Source of the DNA: an uncultured Bacilli bacterium
Lineage (GTDB): Bacteria; Bacillota_I; Bacilli_A; RF39; UBA660
Length of the DNA: 64,000 nt
Direction: 5' to 3'
NCBI GenBank assembly: GCA_934086145.1
Contig: CAKOHV010000002.1
Span: 28,422 to 92,421 of the forward strand
A program made the position numbers and the translations under genes. The stretch's first letter is position 1. Every line of letters begins with the position of its first letter. This document shows, in pieces, positions 15,996-24,934 of this stretch. The notes under the pieces are model-generated. The model was not told the DNA's origin. It saw only the letters and a list, made by a program, of their open reading frames with translations, and searched no databases.

Positions 15996-16117
15996 CAAAG
16001 AACAAAAGACAAATAAAGTTGTCCTTGAAATCTCACGATTTCAAATTTCTACTTCACAGACACTCTACTGAGTCTTCTCCATAGACTTAAAATCCGATAG
16101 TCGCTACCGTACATATT
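15990..16117 (-). repeat. Structured dispersed repeat, copy 1
   Basis: On the minus strand this segment folds into consecutive hairpins: CGGTAG/CTATCG, AGTCT/AGACT, ACTC/GAGT, GAAATC/GATTTC, then GACAA/TTGTC followed by TTTTGTTCTTT, which looks like a terminator. About 86 bases (15,990-16,076) recur at 63,915-64,000 with one indel and about two substitutions. A reading frame through it gives ATIGF-stop-VYGEDSVE, reminiscent of a decayed TnpB C-terminus. It may be a remnant of an IS200/IS605-type right end or a structured RNA. Confidence 0.75.
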
Positions 16118-16119
16118 TT

Positions 16120-16486
16120 TTTATTTTATCTTTTTGTTTTTCTTTTTTTATTTAATTATTTATTATTATTTTTGCTAGTTTTTCTATATACATTTTCCCC
16201 CAACTAGTTTTTTAATAATATGGTTTTTATCATACAATATTGTTGTTCATATAGCAATATATTTTTACACAATTTTTAATTATTTTTTAATGTAATAGAT
16301 GAACTTTCCTATAAGAAAAAAATTTCCCCAAAAAACTTTAAAAATGACTTGTTCTAAATGTGGGAGAGAGACAATGGAATATAAAAATGATAATGAATAA
16401 TCACCATCACTTTTTTGCATGAGTAGATTTATTTACCTACCCTTTTTTGTTTATCTACTAAAAACGCCTAATATATAAAAAAACAT
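16120..16486. other. AT-rich stretch without a clear gene
   Basis: Contains only an 18-codon plus-strand frame (16,344-16,400) with a CSKCG zinc-ribbon-like motif but no ribosome binding site. I see no promoter or repeat beyond the structured element at its left. Confidence 0.5.
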
Positions 16487-17038
16487 TTATTCTTTAAAAC
16501 CATAAATACCATGTATCTTTTCTAAATCATCGTTACTTAACTGAACAACTTCCCACTTCTTTTGCTCATTTTTCATAACTTTAAAATTAATATTATATTC
16601 AACCATTGCTGTACTTTCATTCATCTTTTCAAGCTTATAATTTAAAAATAAATTTTTATCATACTTGTTATCACTATTATAAAATTTTTCACTAGCTTCA
16701 TTTAAATACTTAACAGCTTCTACTTGCGGGGTATATAAATCAATTACTCTAATTCTTGTCACGACTGTCGCTTTATCCCCATCATAGGTTTCATTAACAA
16801 TATTATAAGTTAATGTTTTATATTGTTTTAATAAAATCTTTTTATAGAGTTCTTTTTGTTCATCCGTAAAATCTTCACTATCTACATAATCATTTAATTC
16901 GTTAACAATACTCTCGTCATTATTAATATAGCCATTTAAATATTCGACAACTGCATCTTTAGCCGTTAAATTCTTATTACATCCTAATAAAATTAACATT
17001 ATTATTAAAAATAAACAACTTTTTATAGCCTTTTTCAT
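16487..17038 (-). CDS. Small lipoprotein
   Basis: 183 residues. Basic start, hydrophobic segment and lipobox LLGC (Cys at about 19) predict a lipoprotein on the outer face of the membrane. The mature part alternates helices and strands (AVVEYLNGYINND... then repeated short beta strands), resembling NTF2-like or DUF4878-type domains. Function unknown. Divergent from trpS. Confidence 0.75.
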   Translation of the reverse strand: MKKAIKSCLFLIIMLILLGCNKNLTAKDAVVEYLNGYINNDESIVNELNDYVDSEDFTDEQKELYKKILLKQYKTLTYNIVNETYDGDKATVVTRIRVIDLYTPQVEAVKYLNEASEKFYNSDNKYDKNLFLNYKLEKMNESTAMVEYNINFKVMKNEQKKWEVVQLSNDDLEKIHGIYGFKE

Positions 17039-17072
17039 ATTACCTCGCCTCTACAACTAGTATTGTTTATAA

Positions 17073-17101
17073 TTAACTTTTTATACATATTATGCTAAAA
17101 T
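17073..17101 (+). promoter_or_regulatory. Promoter for trpS
   Basis: TTAACT (17,073-17,078), 17-base spacer and TAAAAT (17,096-17,101) preceded by TGC, an extended -10. Confidence 0.6.
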
Positions 17102-17121
17102 ACTAAGAGGAAGTGATAAAA

Positions 17122-18126
17122 GTGAAAAAAACTATTTTAACAGGCTTACGTCCAACTGGCAATCTTCATTTAGGCCACCTTTTTGGAGCTGGCCAAAATT
17201 ATGTCAAATTACAAAATGATTATGATTTTTACCTAGAAATTGCGGATGTTCAAGCTTTAACAGATAATTTCAACAATCCAGAAAAGGTTAGAAAAAATGT
17301 TAGAGAAATTACAGCAGATCTTTTAGCTATCGGTCTTGATCCAACAAAAGTTAATTTTTTTATCCAATCAAAAATTCCCGAAATTGCAGAGTTGACTGTT
17401 TATTATTCTAACTTAGTAACAGTTGCTAGACTTCAAAGAAATCCGACTGTCAAAGCAGAAATAGCTCAAAAGAAGGAACTTTTTGGTGATAATGGCGAAA
17501 GCATTACTTATGGCTTCTTAGGCTACCCTGTATCCCAAGCAGCTGATATTACGTGCTTTGGCGGTGAATTAATTCCTGTCGGCGATGACCAACTACCATT
17601 AATTGAACAATGTCGTGAAATAGTTCGTAAATTTAATAGCATTTATGGTAATGTTTTAACTGAGCCAGAACCATACTTATCTAAAACAACTCGTATCAAA
17701 GGTCTTGATGGCAATGAAAAAATGGGCAAAAGCCTTGGTAACGCCGTTTATTTAATTGACGATGAAGAAACAATTAAGAAAAAAATAATGGGGGCTATCA
17801 CTGACCCTAATAAAATTAAAAAGGATGATAAAGCTAACCCTGACGTTTGTATGGTTTATTACTATCATAAATTAGTCAATGATGAAGAAAATGTAAAACA
17901 TATTTGCCAAGAATGCCAAGAAGGAAAACGTGGCTGTGTTAAATGTAAAACCGAACTAATTGCCAAAATGAACAAATTTTTAAAACCAATCAAAGAACGT
18001 CGTCAAAAATACGAAGAAAATCCTGAGTTAATTGACCAAGTCTTAGAAAAAGGTACTAAAAAAGCTCAACTTAAGGCTAAAGAAGAAATGAAAAAAATTA
18101 AAAAAGCAATGAAAATCGATTATTAA
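17122..18126 (+). CDS. trpS: Tryptophanyl-tRNA synthetase
   Basis: 334 residues, class I synthetase. The nucleotide-binding signature is PTGNLHLGH near the N-terminus and the KMSKS equivalent is EKMGKS. The C-terminal part contains a CQECQ...CVKC cluster, a small zinc-like insertion found in some TrpRS subfamilies. It charges tRNA-Trp. I choose GTG 17,122 since AGAGG is 11 bases upstream and the protein then starts MKKTILTG like homologues; GTG 17,113 is too close to the site. Complete and monocistronic. Confidence 0.92.
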   Translation: MKKTILTGLRPTGNLHLGHLFGAGQNYVKLQNDYDFYLEIADVQALTDNFNNPEKVRKNVREITADLLAIGLDPTKVNFFIQSKIPEIAELTVYYSNLVTVARLQRNPTVKAEIAQKKELFGDNGESITYGFLGYPVSQAADITCFGGELIPVGDDQLPLIEQCREIVRKFNSIYGNVLTEPEPYLSKTTRIKGLDGNEKMGKSLGNAVYLIDDEETIKKKIMGAITDPNKIKKDDKANPDVCMVYYYHKLVNDEENVKHICQECQEGKRGCVKCKTELIAKMNKFLKPIKERRQKYEENPELIDQVLEKGTKKAQLKAKEEMKKIKKAMKIDY

Positions 18127-18155
18127 AAATTCTTGAAATTCAAGAATTTTTTTTA
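18127..18155 (+). terminator. Terminator of trpS
   Basis: AAATTCTTG-AAATT-CAAGAATTT followed by a run of T, directly after the stop. Confidence 0.85.
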
Positions 18156-18337
18156 TTTGCTAACCACAACAAAAGGCTTCCAATAAAAACTAAATAGCAC
18201 TCAAAATGCGTAAAGCATTCCTTTAAATACCCCATAATTCCCACTCCAAAAATAAATAAATTCATATACAATATCCAAAAAGCTAAACCAAAGCTAATAA
18301 GCAAAACGCCTACTAAAAACATTAAAATTTTATTCAT
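18140..18337 (-). CDS. Small hydrophobic membrane protein, 65 aa
   Basis: Two or three hydrophobic segments with a short loop (MGYLKECFTHFECY). No family recognised. No strong ribosome site precedes the ATG and its stop lies inside the trpS terminator, so it is supported mainly by a clean membrane-protein composition and by filling the space between genes. Confidence 0.45.
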   Translation of the reverse strand: MNKILMFLVGVLLISFGLAFWILYMNLFIFGVGIMGYLKECFTHFECYLVFIGSLLLWLANKKNS

Positions 18338-18390
18338 ATTAAATTCTATTTTTTATTACCAAAAATATTATAATAAAAAGGAATGATTAC

Positions 18391-19164
18391 ATGACTATTA
18401 TAAAATATCTTATTTTAGGCATCATAAGCGCCATCACAAGCCTCCTCCCTCTTTCTCAAGAACTCCATTTCTTTCTTTATGATAAAATATTTAATACTCA
18501 AATATTTACACTTGAATATTACCCTTTTTTTAGTAATTTCGGCTTAATGCTAGCATTAATAATAATTATTTTTCAAGAAAGGCCCCATAAACTTAACAAA
18601 TTATCTTTAAAGCACTTTAAAAAAGCTCCCAAATTAATTTTTCTTTTCTCTAAAGTCTTCTTAATAATAATGTCCCCCATTCTCATTGAACTATTTTTAA
18701 AAAAACTCCCAATAACTTTCAAACTAACAACCATCTCACTTATCATAAATGCTCTCTTTCTTTTTATTACCAATCAAAAAAAAGGCTCAAAAAGCCTTCG
18801 TGACTTAAAATTTTTCCATCTTTTGCTCATCATTCCCTTAATAGCCTTCGGCTCCTATCTAAGAATTCCCTACTTTACCATCATTTTCTTTGCCTTAAGC
18901 ATCTTTAACTTTACTAAAAAAGACTCTTTATTACTTAGCCTTATCCTTATGATTGCCTCCTTACTTCCTCATCTTCTTACTAACTATTCCATCTTTTCCC
19001 TTCTTTTTAATTCATCATCCTATTTGGTAAACACCATATCAACAACAATTGTGGCCCTTTTAGTATACCCACACCTCAAAAAGAAAGTTCTCAATCAAAA
19101 ATTATATACCTTTTCTATCCTTTGTCTTCTAATGGTTATCTTTGAAAGTATTTGGTTTCGTTAA
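18391..19164 (+). CDS. UppP/BacA-like membrane protein lacking catalytic residues
   Basis: 257 residues, about eight membrane segments. The N-terminus LGIISAITSLLPLSQELHFF aligns by eye with the undecaprenyl-diphosphate phosphatase motif LGIIEGLTEFLPISSTGH: the catalytic Glu positions are Ala and Ser. The second motif (PGxSRSG) is absent; the corresponding region reads FGSYLRIPY. It may be a non-enzymatic relative. AAAAAGGAATG ribosome site; -10 TATAAT at 18,369-18,374. Lies between trpS and the convergent rmuC. Confidence 0.6.
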   Translation: MTIIKYLILGIISAITSLLPLSQELHFFLYDKIFNTQIFTLEYYPFFSNFGLMLALIIIIFQERPHKLNKLSLKHFKKAPKLIFLFSKVFLIIMSPILIELFLKKLPITFKLTTISLIINALFLFITNQKKGSKSLRDLKFFHLLLIIPLIAFGSYLRIPYFTIIFFALSIFNFTKKDSLLLSLILMIASLLPHLLTNYSIFSLLFNSSSYLVNTISTTIVALLVYPHLKKKVLNQKLYTFSILCLLMVIFESIWFR

Positions 19165-19189
19165 AAAAAGGAATAAGTACCTATTCCTC
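19163..19189 (-). terminator. Terminator of the VTT-rmuC operon
   Basis: GGAATA and TATTCC pair (loop about six bases) and run into seven T residues on the minus strand. Confidence 0.7.
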
Positions 19190-20251
19190 TACATGTTCTA
19201 TTAAATCTAAATCAACACTATTAATTGAATCAAATCTTTTGGTTATTTTTTCCGTTGTAATATTAATATCTTTAATATCTTTAGTAACCGTATCAATACT
19301 TCTTGTTAACTTATCCCATCTTTCACGATATTTCATAAATTCTCTACTTAATTTACTTAACTCTAAATGTATAACTTGGGCATATTTATCTCTTTCAATA
19401 TTTTTCAAAATCATTTGAATAATTGTTAATGTACTCATCAAAGTCGTCGGACTAGTTAACCAAACTTTTTTTTCATAAGAATACTTCAACAATTCAGGAT
19501 GATAAGCATTGATTTCCGCAAAAATAGCTTCTGCTGGTAAAAACATTATAGCCTCATTAGCTGTTTCGCCAGGAATAATATATTTACTACTAATAGCATC
19601 AATATGCTTTTTAACATCTGCTTTAAACATTTTAGTTGCTAACTCCCTTTCAGCACTTGAAAGGCTACGATCCGTCATTCGTTCATAATTTTCAAGCGGA
19701 AACTTACTATCAATACAAATAGTTCCTAAAGGTTGCGGAGCAAATATTATTGAATCAGCAATATAACCATTACTCATCAAATGTTGAATATCATAAACTT
19801 TACCTTTCTTTTCGCCAAAAACACTAGTTAGTATATAATTCAAATTAACTTCCCCAAAAATACCACGAGTTTTTTTATCAGTTAAAACACTTTGTAAACT
19901 AACAATCTCCGTCGATAAACTGTCAATTTTCTTTTGTGCTTCATCAATTCTTGTTAATCTTTCTAAAATATTATTAAATGTTTTATTTGTCTTCTCAAAA
20001 TTTTGATCAATTCTTTCATTAACTTTTTCATTAATTAATAATAATTTATCTTCAACATTTTGATTTAATTTATTAAAATCCTCAACTAAAAACTTGCTTA
20101 TATCAAACTTAAAATTATTTAAGTCATTATTAACATTTTTTTCTAACTTTCCTAATCTTTCAATTAAATCATTTTGACTATCTTTCTTCGTATAAACTAA
20201 AATCAACAATATTATTATTACAATTAATAATATTAAAATAACAAAATCCAT
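19181..20251 (-). CDS. rmuC: DNA recombination protein RmuC homologue
   Basis: 356 residues: N-terminal membrane segment (about 2-22), a long coiled coil (30-125), then the RmuC nuclease-like domain with KKTRGIFGEVNL, ICIDSKFPLENY and FLPAEAIFAEI. The conserved DSK motif of the PD-(D/E)XK-like core is present. RmuC limits inversions at short repeats in E. coli. The ATG is two bases after the stop of the VTT gene, so the two are cotranslated. Confidence 0.9.
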   Translation of the reverse strand: MDFVILILLIVIIILLILVYTKKDSQNDLIERLGKLEKNVNNDLNNFKFDISKFLVEDFNKLNQNVEDKLLLINEKVNERIDQNFEKTNKTFNNILERLTRIDEAQKKIDSLSTEIVSLQSVLTDKKTRGIFGEVNLNYILTSVFGEKKGKVYDIQHLMSNGYIADSIIFAPQPLGTICIDSKFPLENYERMTDRSLSSAERELATKMFKADVKKHIDAISSKYIIPGETANEAIMFLPAEAIFAEINAYHPELLKYSYEKKVWLTSPTTLMSTLTIIQMILKNIERDKYAQVIHLELSKLSREFMKYRERWDKLTRSIDTVTKDIKDINITTEKITKRFDSINSVDLDLIEHVEE

Positions 20252-20253
20252 AA

Positions 20254-20850
20254 TTAAACCCTTTCATCAAAATTAAACTTTTTATTAACAACTAAACTTA
20301 TTAAATAAGCTATAACTACTAAGATTAAAACTTTTAAGAAAGCTAATGGATTGGTCAAACTTTGAATTAAGCTTGTTCCAACAAACCCCCAAAAGATAAT
20401 TGTAAATAATTTGCTGATTAACAAAGCATACAAGAATTTTCTAGTTTTTATCTTCGATAATCCAGCCCCTAAATTTATAAAAAAAGAAGGTGTAAAAGGA
20501 ATCGCCATTAGAAGAACTAAATTGGAAAACTTGATGTTATCAACAATTTTCATAAATTTCTTTATTTGTTCTTTATCATCAATAAAACGATAAAAAAAGG
20601 CTCTAACTCCTTTACGAAAAAGGAAAAAAGTTAGCATACATCCAATTACTGTACAAATCCACGAAATGATTGTTCCAAAAACGGGCCCTAAAGTCATAAA
20701 ATTAATTGTTACAAAAACAAATAATGGTAAAAAAGCTAAAACGCCCTCTAAAATTACTAAAAGTGAACTAAGTACTGGAGCCCATATTCCTGCATGTAAC
20801 AAAAAGTTATTCAACCATAAATTTATACCTTCTAAAAATTCCATAATCAT
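20254..20850 (-). CDS. VTT-domain membrane protein (YdjX/TVP38-like)
   Basis: About 199 residues with five to six membrane segments and the conserved MAIPFTPSFFINLGAGLSKIKTRKFL segment of the SNARE-associated/VTT family (position of the Pro-Phe-x-Pro turn and Gly-Ala). Members such as DedA relatives are linked to lipid or undecaprenyl-phosphate movement across membranes. Start taken at ATG 20,850 (AGAG five bases upstream); ATG 20,844 is an alternative. First gene of a two-gene operon with rmuC. Confidence 0.82.
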   Translation of the reverse strand: MIMEFLEGINLWLNNFLLHAGIWAPVLSSLLVILEGVLAFLPLFVFVTINFMTLGPVFGTIISWICTVIGCMLTFFLFRKGVRAFFYRFIDDKEQIKKFMKIVDNIKFSNLVLLMAIPFTPSFFINLGAGLSKIKTRKFLYALLISKLFTIIFWGFVGTSLIQSLTNPLAFLKVLILVVIAYLISLVVNKKFNFDERV

Positions 20851-20859
20851 CACACTCTA

Positions 20860-20888
20860 ATTATAAGTTAAACAATAATAAAAGACAA
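20860..20888 (-). promoter_or_regulatory. sigmaA promoter for the VTT-rmuC operon
   Basis: TTGTCT (20,883-20,888), 17-base spacer, TATAAT (20,860-20,865) on the minus strand. Confidence 0.7.
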
Positions 20889-20910
20889 TAAACCAATCAA
20901 AATTTGACGT

Positions 20911-20935
20911 AAAAAAATACTATAAAATAGTATTA
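20911..20935 (-). terminator. Terminator of the rhodanese gene
   Basis: AATACTAT-TTT-ATAGTATT followed by seven T on the minus strand, next to the stop codon. Confidence 0.75.
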
Positions 20936-21184
20936 ATTATTTTTATAAACTAAAGTTACATCGTAACCATAAAATTCCAAGACATTTACAGCTTTTCTTG
21001 ACTTAACTCCACCATTACAATAAATAAAATATTTTTTATTTTTATCTAATAATTCTTTATGATTTATTAACAATCTTTCATAAGGAATATTAATAGCATC
21101 AGCTACAACATTACTATTATTATAATTAATATCAATAAAAGTTCCCATTTCTTTTTTATAATCTTTTAATAAAATTTTTTTCAC
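20933..21184 (-). CDS. Single-domain rhodanese-like protein
   Basis: 83 residues, shorter than the usual 100. The active-site loop Cys56-Asn-Gly-Gly-Val-Lys-Ser is intact, and DAINIPYERL matches the conserved substrate-side segment. It may move sulfane sulfur in the cytoplasm. The ribosome site AGGTGAAGT is upstream. It lies after the terminator of the secretion locus and is probably independent of it. Confidence 0.8.
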   Translation of the reverse strand: MKKILLKDYKKEMGTFIDINYNNSNVVADAINIPYERLLINHKELLDKNKKYFIYCNGGVKSRKAVNVLEFYGYDVTLVYKNN

Positions 21185-21217
21185 TTTACTTCACCTACTA
21201 TAATTTATGTTGAAAGT

Positions 21218-21244
21218 CAAAAAAAGAGATGATTAATCATCTCC
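21218..21244 (-). terminator. Terminator of the secretion locus
   Basis: A palindrome AGATGATTAATCATCT followed by seven T residues on the minus strand, overlapping the stop of the coupling-ATPase gene. Confidence 0.8.
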
Positions 21245-24124
21245 AAAAAAGTCATCAAAGAATTCATCATCAGATATTATGTTATTATCATTTTTAACAT
21301 CATCAACACTCATGTTTACATTAGGTTTTTCTTCTAACACTTCAACTTTTGGTTGAATTTTTTCATCTAACACTTCTGGTTGTGATGGCATAATATTCTG
21401 ATTATAAATATTTAAATTATTATTTAAACGTTCATTAGATGTTCTTAACCTATCTTGACTCGTTTCAACACGAGGGATGCTATCAACAAACTTATCGGTT
21501 TCATCACGAATATCATCAGCATTTTTAACATCATCTTTTAAATTTTCCATTATATTAGGAATTGTATTATAAATATTATATTTCTCTGAATTATCAACTG
21601 TTTTAACATTATTGGTACTATAATTAGGTTTTAAAACATCAACATTTTCAACCTTTGGTAATCCTGAACTAAAATCATAATCATCATCTTCAACAGGACT
21701 ACTTGTAGCAACAGCGATATTAGATAAATCATTACTAACATTAATTTCTGGTTTTGGATACTCGGTTGTATTACTAAAGATATTAAAAGAATTAGTATTT
21801 TCTGGTTTTCTATTATCCATATAATTAGGTTCATTATTCCCAGTAGTATTAGAATAACTTGGTTTAACTTCTTCAACTTTAGCTTCCTTTACAATTGGTT
21901 TTGGTTGTACTCCAACTTCTTTTGGCAATATAACCTCTTCGGGCTTAGCAAACTCTTCTTTAGAAGAAGATGGTTTACTATCAAACCCAAAATTATCTAT
22001 TGATTTTAGAAAATCATCAATTGAATCATTCTTTGGCAAAATCGGTTCTTCCTTCTTCACTGGTAATGAATCGACAAAATTATCTGTTGCTAAAGAAGGA
22101 CTAGGTTTAGCCCCAACAATTGGTAAATCTTTCGGTGTCTCTGAGGCTTTAGGAATAGATGCATTATCTTTAAGAGCATCTTGTTTCTTTTTCGCTTCTT
22201 CTTTTTGACGTGCCTCTTCAGCATCTAATTCAGCAATCTTTTTATCGATATCACGCATCATAGCGTCTAAATCAAAACCACCAGTTCCTCCACCAAATGG
22301 AGAAGTATCTTTCGGAGTTCCAAATGGTGAAAAAGGATCTTTAGCACTACCTCCCCCAAAAGGATTAGCCCCAAATGGTGATGGAGCCTTAGAAGCATTA
22401 TTATCTAAATCATTAATCATTTTTTGACGTTTCTTTTCTTTTACAAAAGTTTTAACATCAAATTTTTGTACTTCTTTTACTTGTCTAACAGGATATGTAC
22501 CTTCTATATGTTCATGTCCCCAATTCATCTTAAAATTAGGTGTATATTTCGTCTTAAATGGCGATAAACGCCATCTAATAATAATTGCTTCAAATAATTT
22601 TAACTTTTGCAAATCTGTAACAGTTACCAATGGTGTAGAAGCTGTTTTATCCTTTTCGTCAGATTTTACTTCACCACACATCTTACTAATTTCTTCCAAA
22701 GCCGCTAACTCTGTACTGATAAGATAAACTAAGTTACCACAGTTACCTTTTATAGTTTCAGCATTTTCAGGACCATAAACACTCTTCAACTGCGCAAAGT
22801 TTTGAATAATAAAAGTAAATCGAATCGCACGTGAACGAGCTGCTGTAACCATGGTCGTAACATCCTTTAATGGTGGCATATTTGCAAACTCATCCAAAAT
22901 AAAGTTTGTACGATAAGGTAATTTACCACCATTAGCTTGAGCAACATCAATTAAAGTTTCATAACATTGTTTGATAAAAATTGTTGCTAAACCATGATAA
23001 GTAGTCTTTTCATCTTGAATTACAATAAAAACAGCCGTTTTTTGTTTTCCAATATCACGCATATCAAAATCACTATAAGCTAACATTTCTGATAAATTAT
23101 CACGTGATGCAAATAATCTTATTTTTTGTCTAAATACAGATAAAATTCCACCTTTTGTTTCATTTGGTGAATTAATTGTATTTGATGCAAAAACATAAGC
23201 ATTAGAATCTTCACCCTTTAAAGTAAAATATTCTTTAATATAAGTACTAGCTGCAAATTTATCTTCACCTACTGTGCTCATATAGTTAATTGAGTTAAGG
23301 TTTATCTCTGGTTCTTTAGCATCTTCAAATAAACCTAAAGCTAACCCTGAGAAGTAGTCTGCTGCTGATTTTTCCCAGAATGGTTCACCTTTGTTATTAG
23401 GATCATATAAAATATTTAAAGCAACGTCATCTAGTAACTCTGTTGCTTTATCTTTATTACCATCAGTATAGTATTGATAAGGTAAAGTTAAAGGATTCCA
23501 TGCATTACCATTTTGTGGTTCACGGAAATTTAAAATTATAACTTTATAACCACGTTCTTTCATATAAACACTGGCAGCTTTATAAAGTTCGCCTTTAGGG
23601 TCAGTAATTATCATACTTTCGCCTTTTTTTATCAAAAGTTCTACCATTGGTTCAACAACCGTTTGTGATTTACCTGAACCAGTAGCACCAATTACTAAGT
23701 TATGGTACTCACCATTATCAACCCATAGTCTTTTTCCATCATTAACAAGCGGTATTCCAGCATACTTAGATTCCTGTTCTAATGGGTCAACAATCTCAAC
23801 TCCCTTATCATTCTTTATTTCTTTATCTTTTGACCAACGTGAATAACCTTTTTCTTGTTTATCAGCAATTTCAAAACCAATTCCTTTTTTCTTTTCAAAA
23901 ACAGACTTTGAAACACTTGTAAAAATCAAGACTAAAAAGATAACAAATAAAAGCATTGTTGTTCCTAAATAATCTTTAAAGGCCGGAAAAGGATTCAAGC
24001 CATAAAAAGATCCTTCCGCATTAAAATAAGTTATATTCGTAACTGCTAGTCCACACAAATATAATAACAAGAGAATAAAGATACCAAACATAATAAGATC
24101 TTTACTCGATATACGAAATTTCAT
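21233..24124 (-). CDS. VirD4/TraG-type coupling ATPase with long disordered tail
   Basis: 963 residues. Two N-terminal membrane segments (about 8-30 and 50-72), then a TraG/VirD4 ATPase: Walker A GATGSGKSQ (about 144-152), MIITDPKGELY, and Walker B FILDEFANMPPL (about 405-416), with TFIIQNFAQL as sensor. In conjugation and effector secretion this inner-membrane hexamer feeds substrate into the channel. The last 360 residues are low-complexity (Pro, Asn, Asp, Lys, Ser), far longer than usual, and could bind substrate or partners. ATG 24,124 is chosen for GGGGTGA eight bases upstream. Last gene of the locus. Confidence 0.9.
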   Translation of the reverse strand: MKFRISSKDLIMFGIFILLLLYLCGLAVTNITYFNAEGSFYGLNPFPAFKDYLGTTMLLFVIFLVLIFTSVSKSVFEKKKGIGFEIADKQEKGYSRWSKDKEIKNDKGVEIVDPLEQESKYAGIPLVNDGKRLWVDNGEYHNLVIGATGSGKSQTVVEPMVELLIKKGESMIITDPKGELYKAASVYMKERGYKVIILNFREPQNGNAWNPLTLPYQYYTDGNKDKATELLDDVALNILYDPNNKGEPFWEKSAADYFSGLALGLFEDAKEPEINLNSINYMSTVGEDKFAASTYIKEYFTLKGEDSNAYVFASNTINSPNETKGGILSVFRQKIRLFASRDNLSEMLAYSDFDMRDIGKQKTAVFIVIQDEKTTYHGLATIFIKQCYETLIDVAQANGGKLPYRTNFILDEFANMPPLKDVTTMVTAARSRAIRFTFIIQNFAQLKSVYGPENAETIKGNCGNLVYLISTELAALEEISKMCGEVKSDEKDKTASTPLVTVTDLQKLKLFEAIIIRWRLSPFKTKYTPNFKMNWGHEHIEGTYPVRQVKEVQKFDVKTFVKEKKRQKMINDLDNNASKAPSPFGANPFGGGSAKDPFSPFGTPKDTSPFGGGTGGFDLDAMMRDIDKKIAELDAEEARQKEEAKKKQDALKDNASIPKASETPKDLPIVGAKPSPSLATDNFVDSLPVKKEEPILPKNDSIDDFLKSIDNFGFDSKPSSSKEEFAKPEEVILPKEVGVQPKPIVKEAKVEEVKPSYSNTTGNNEPNYMDNRKPENTNSFNIFSNTTEYPKPEINVSNDLSNIAVATSSPVEDDDYDFSSGLPKVENVDVLKPNYSTNNVKTVDNSEKYNIYNTIPNIMENLKDDVKNADDIRDETDKFVDSIPRVETSQDRLRTSNERLNNNLNIYNQNIMPSQPEVLDEKIQPKVEVLEEKPNVNMSVDDVKNDNNIISDDEFFDDFFGDD

Positions 24125-24189
24125 GTCATTAATCACCCCAAATATATGAATATATTATACTACACAAAATAATTATAATCTATTAATAA

Positions 24190-24930
24190 TTATTTATATT
24201 TTCGACTACTAACTTTAGTAATCAGCACAACTACTATTAAGAGCAACAATATGGCTCCGATAGCACATAAAATAGCATATTCTTTCTTTATTTTTTCATC
24301 TTCACTTTTATCTTTTTTAGTATCATCAATTGTTGTAGCTTCATCTTTTTTAGTACTTAATTTTAAATAAATATTTTTTTTATTGTCACTTTGTGTAAAC
24401 GTCCAATAATATATATCACCTTTTTTAGAATCAGCATTATTTTCTAAGACTTTTAATTTAGTCTTAACTTTAATCGTTACACTATCTAAATTACTATAAT
24501 TTTTTAAATAAATTATGCCATTATTGTCAGTAAACAAAGTTAAAGTCTTGGCTTGATTGTCTTTTTCAAGATAAGCAGATACAAATGATGTTTTTACACT
24601 TCGAGCTTTATTATAATTACTTACCGAAAATTTATTTTTGTAACTAAATAAATAACCATTATCAATTTCTTTCATTGTTTGTTCATAGTAACTTACTCCC
24701 GATAAAGCAACATCAGGTTCTGTATCAGCAACATTAACATCATTATAGATTGGTACATATTTTCTAAAAATACCTTTTAAACTTTCCTTTGTATTATATT
24801 GATCAACCAAGGCCGTAATATTTATTTCTTCTACTACCTTATTTTCATCAATTTCCAAAGTTACATCAGCACTACAACCACAAAGAAATAACATCATAAC
24901 AAACAGTAATATAGCTTTTCTTTTTTTCAT
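24190..24930 (-). CDS. Lipoprotein with C-terminal membrane segment, in the T4SS operon
   Basis: 246 residues. Lipobox FLCGC (Cys at about 19) after a signal segment, an extracytoplasmic beta-rich domain, a Lys/Asp-rich linker, and a hydrophobic segment near the end (ILCAIGAILLLLIVVVLI). Both ends would sit in the membrane with the domain outside. No family recognised; the position between the wall hydrolase and the coupling ATPase argues for a channel-assembly role. GAGGGG ribosome site inside the end of the preceding gene. Confidence 0.78.
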   Translation of the reverse strand: MKKRKAILLFVMMLFLCGCSADVTLEIDENKVVEEINITALVDQYNTKESLKGIFRKYVPIYNDVNVADTEPDVALSGVSYYEQTMKEIDNGYLFSYKNKFSVSNYNKARSVKTSFVSAYLEKDNQAKTLTLFTDNNGIIYLKNYSNLDSVTIKVKTKLKVLENNADSKKGDIYYWTFTQSDNKKNIYLKLSTKKDEATTIDDTKKDKSEDEKIKKEYAILCAIGAILLLLIVVVLITKVSSRKYK

Positions 24931-24934
24931 CTTC

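Noticed and set aside
16344..16400. 18-codon frame with a CSKCG motif
   Set aside because: Too short, without ribosome site, and not followed by any zinc-ribbon partner; considered a remnant at most.
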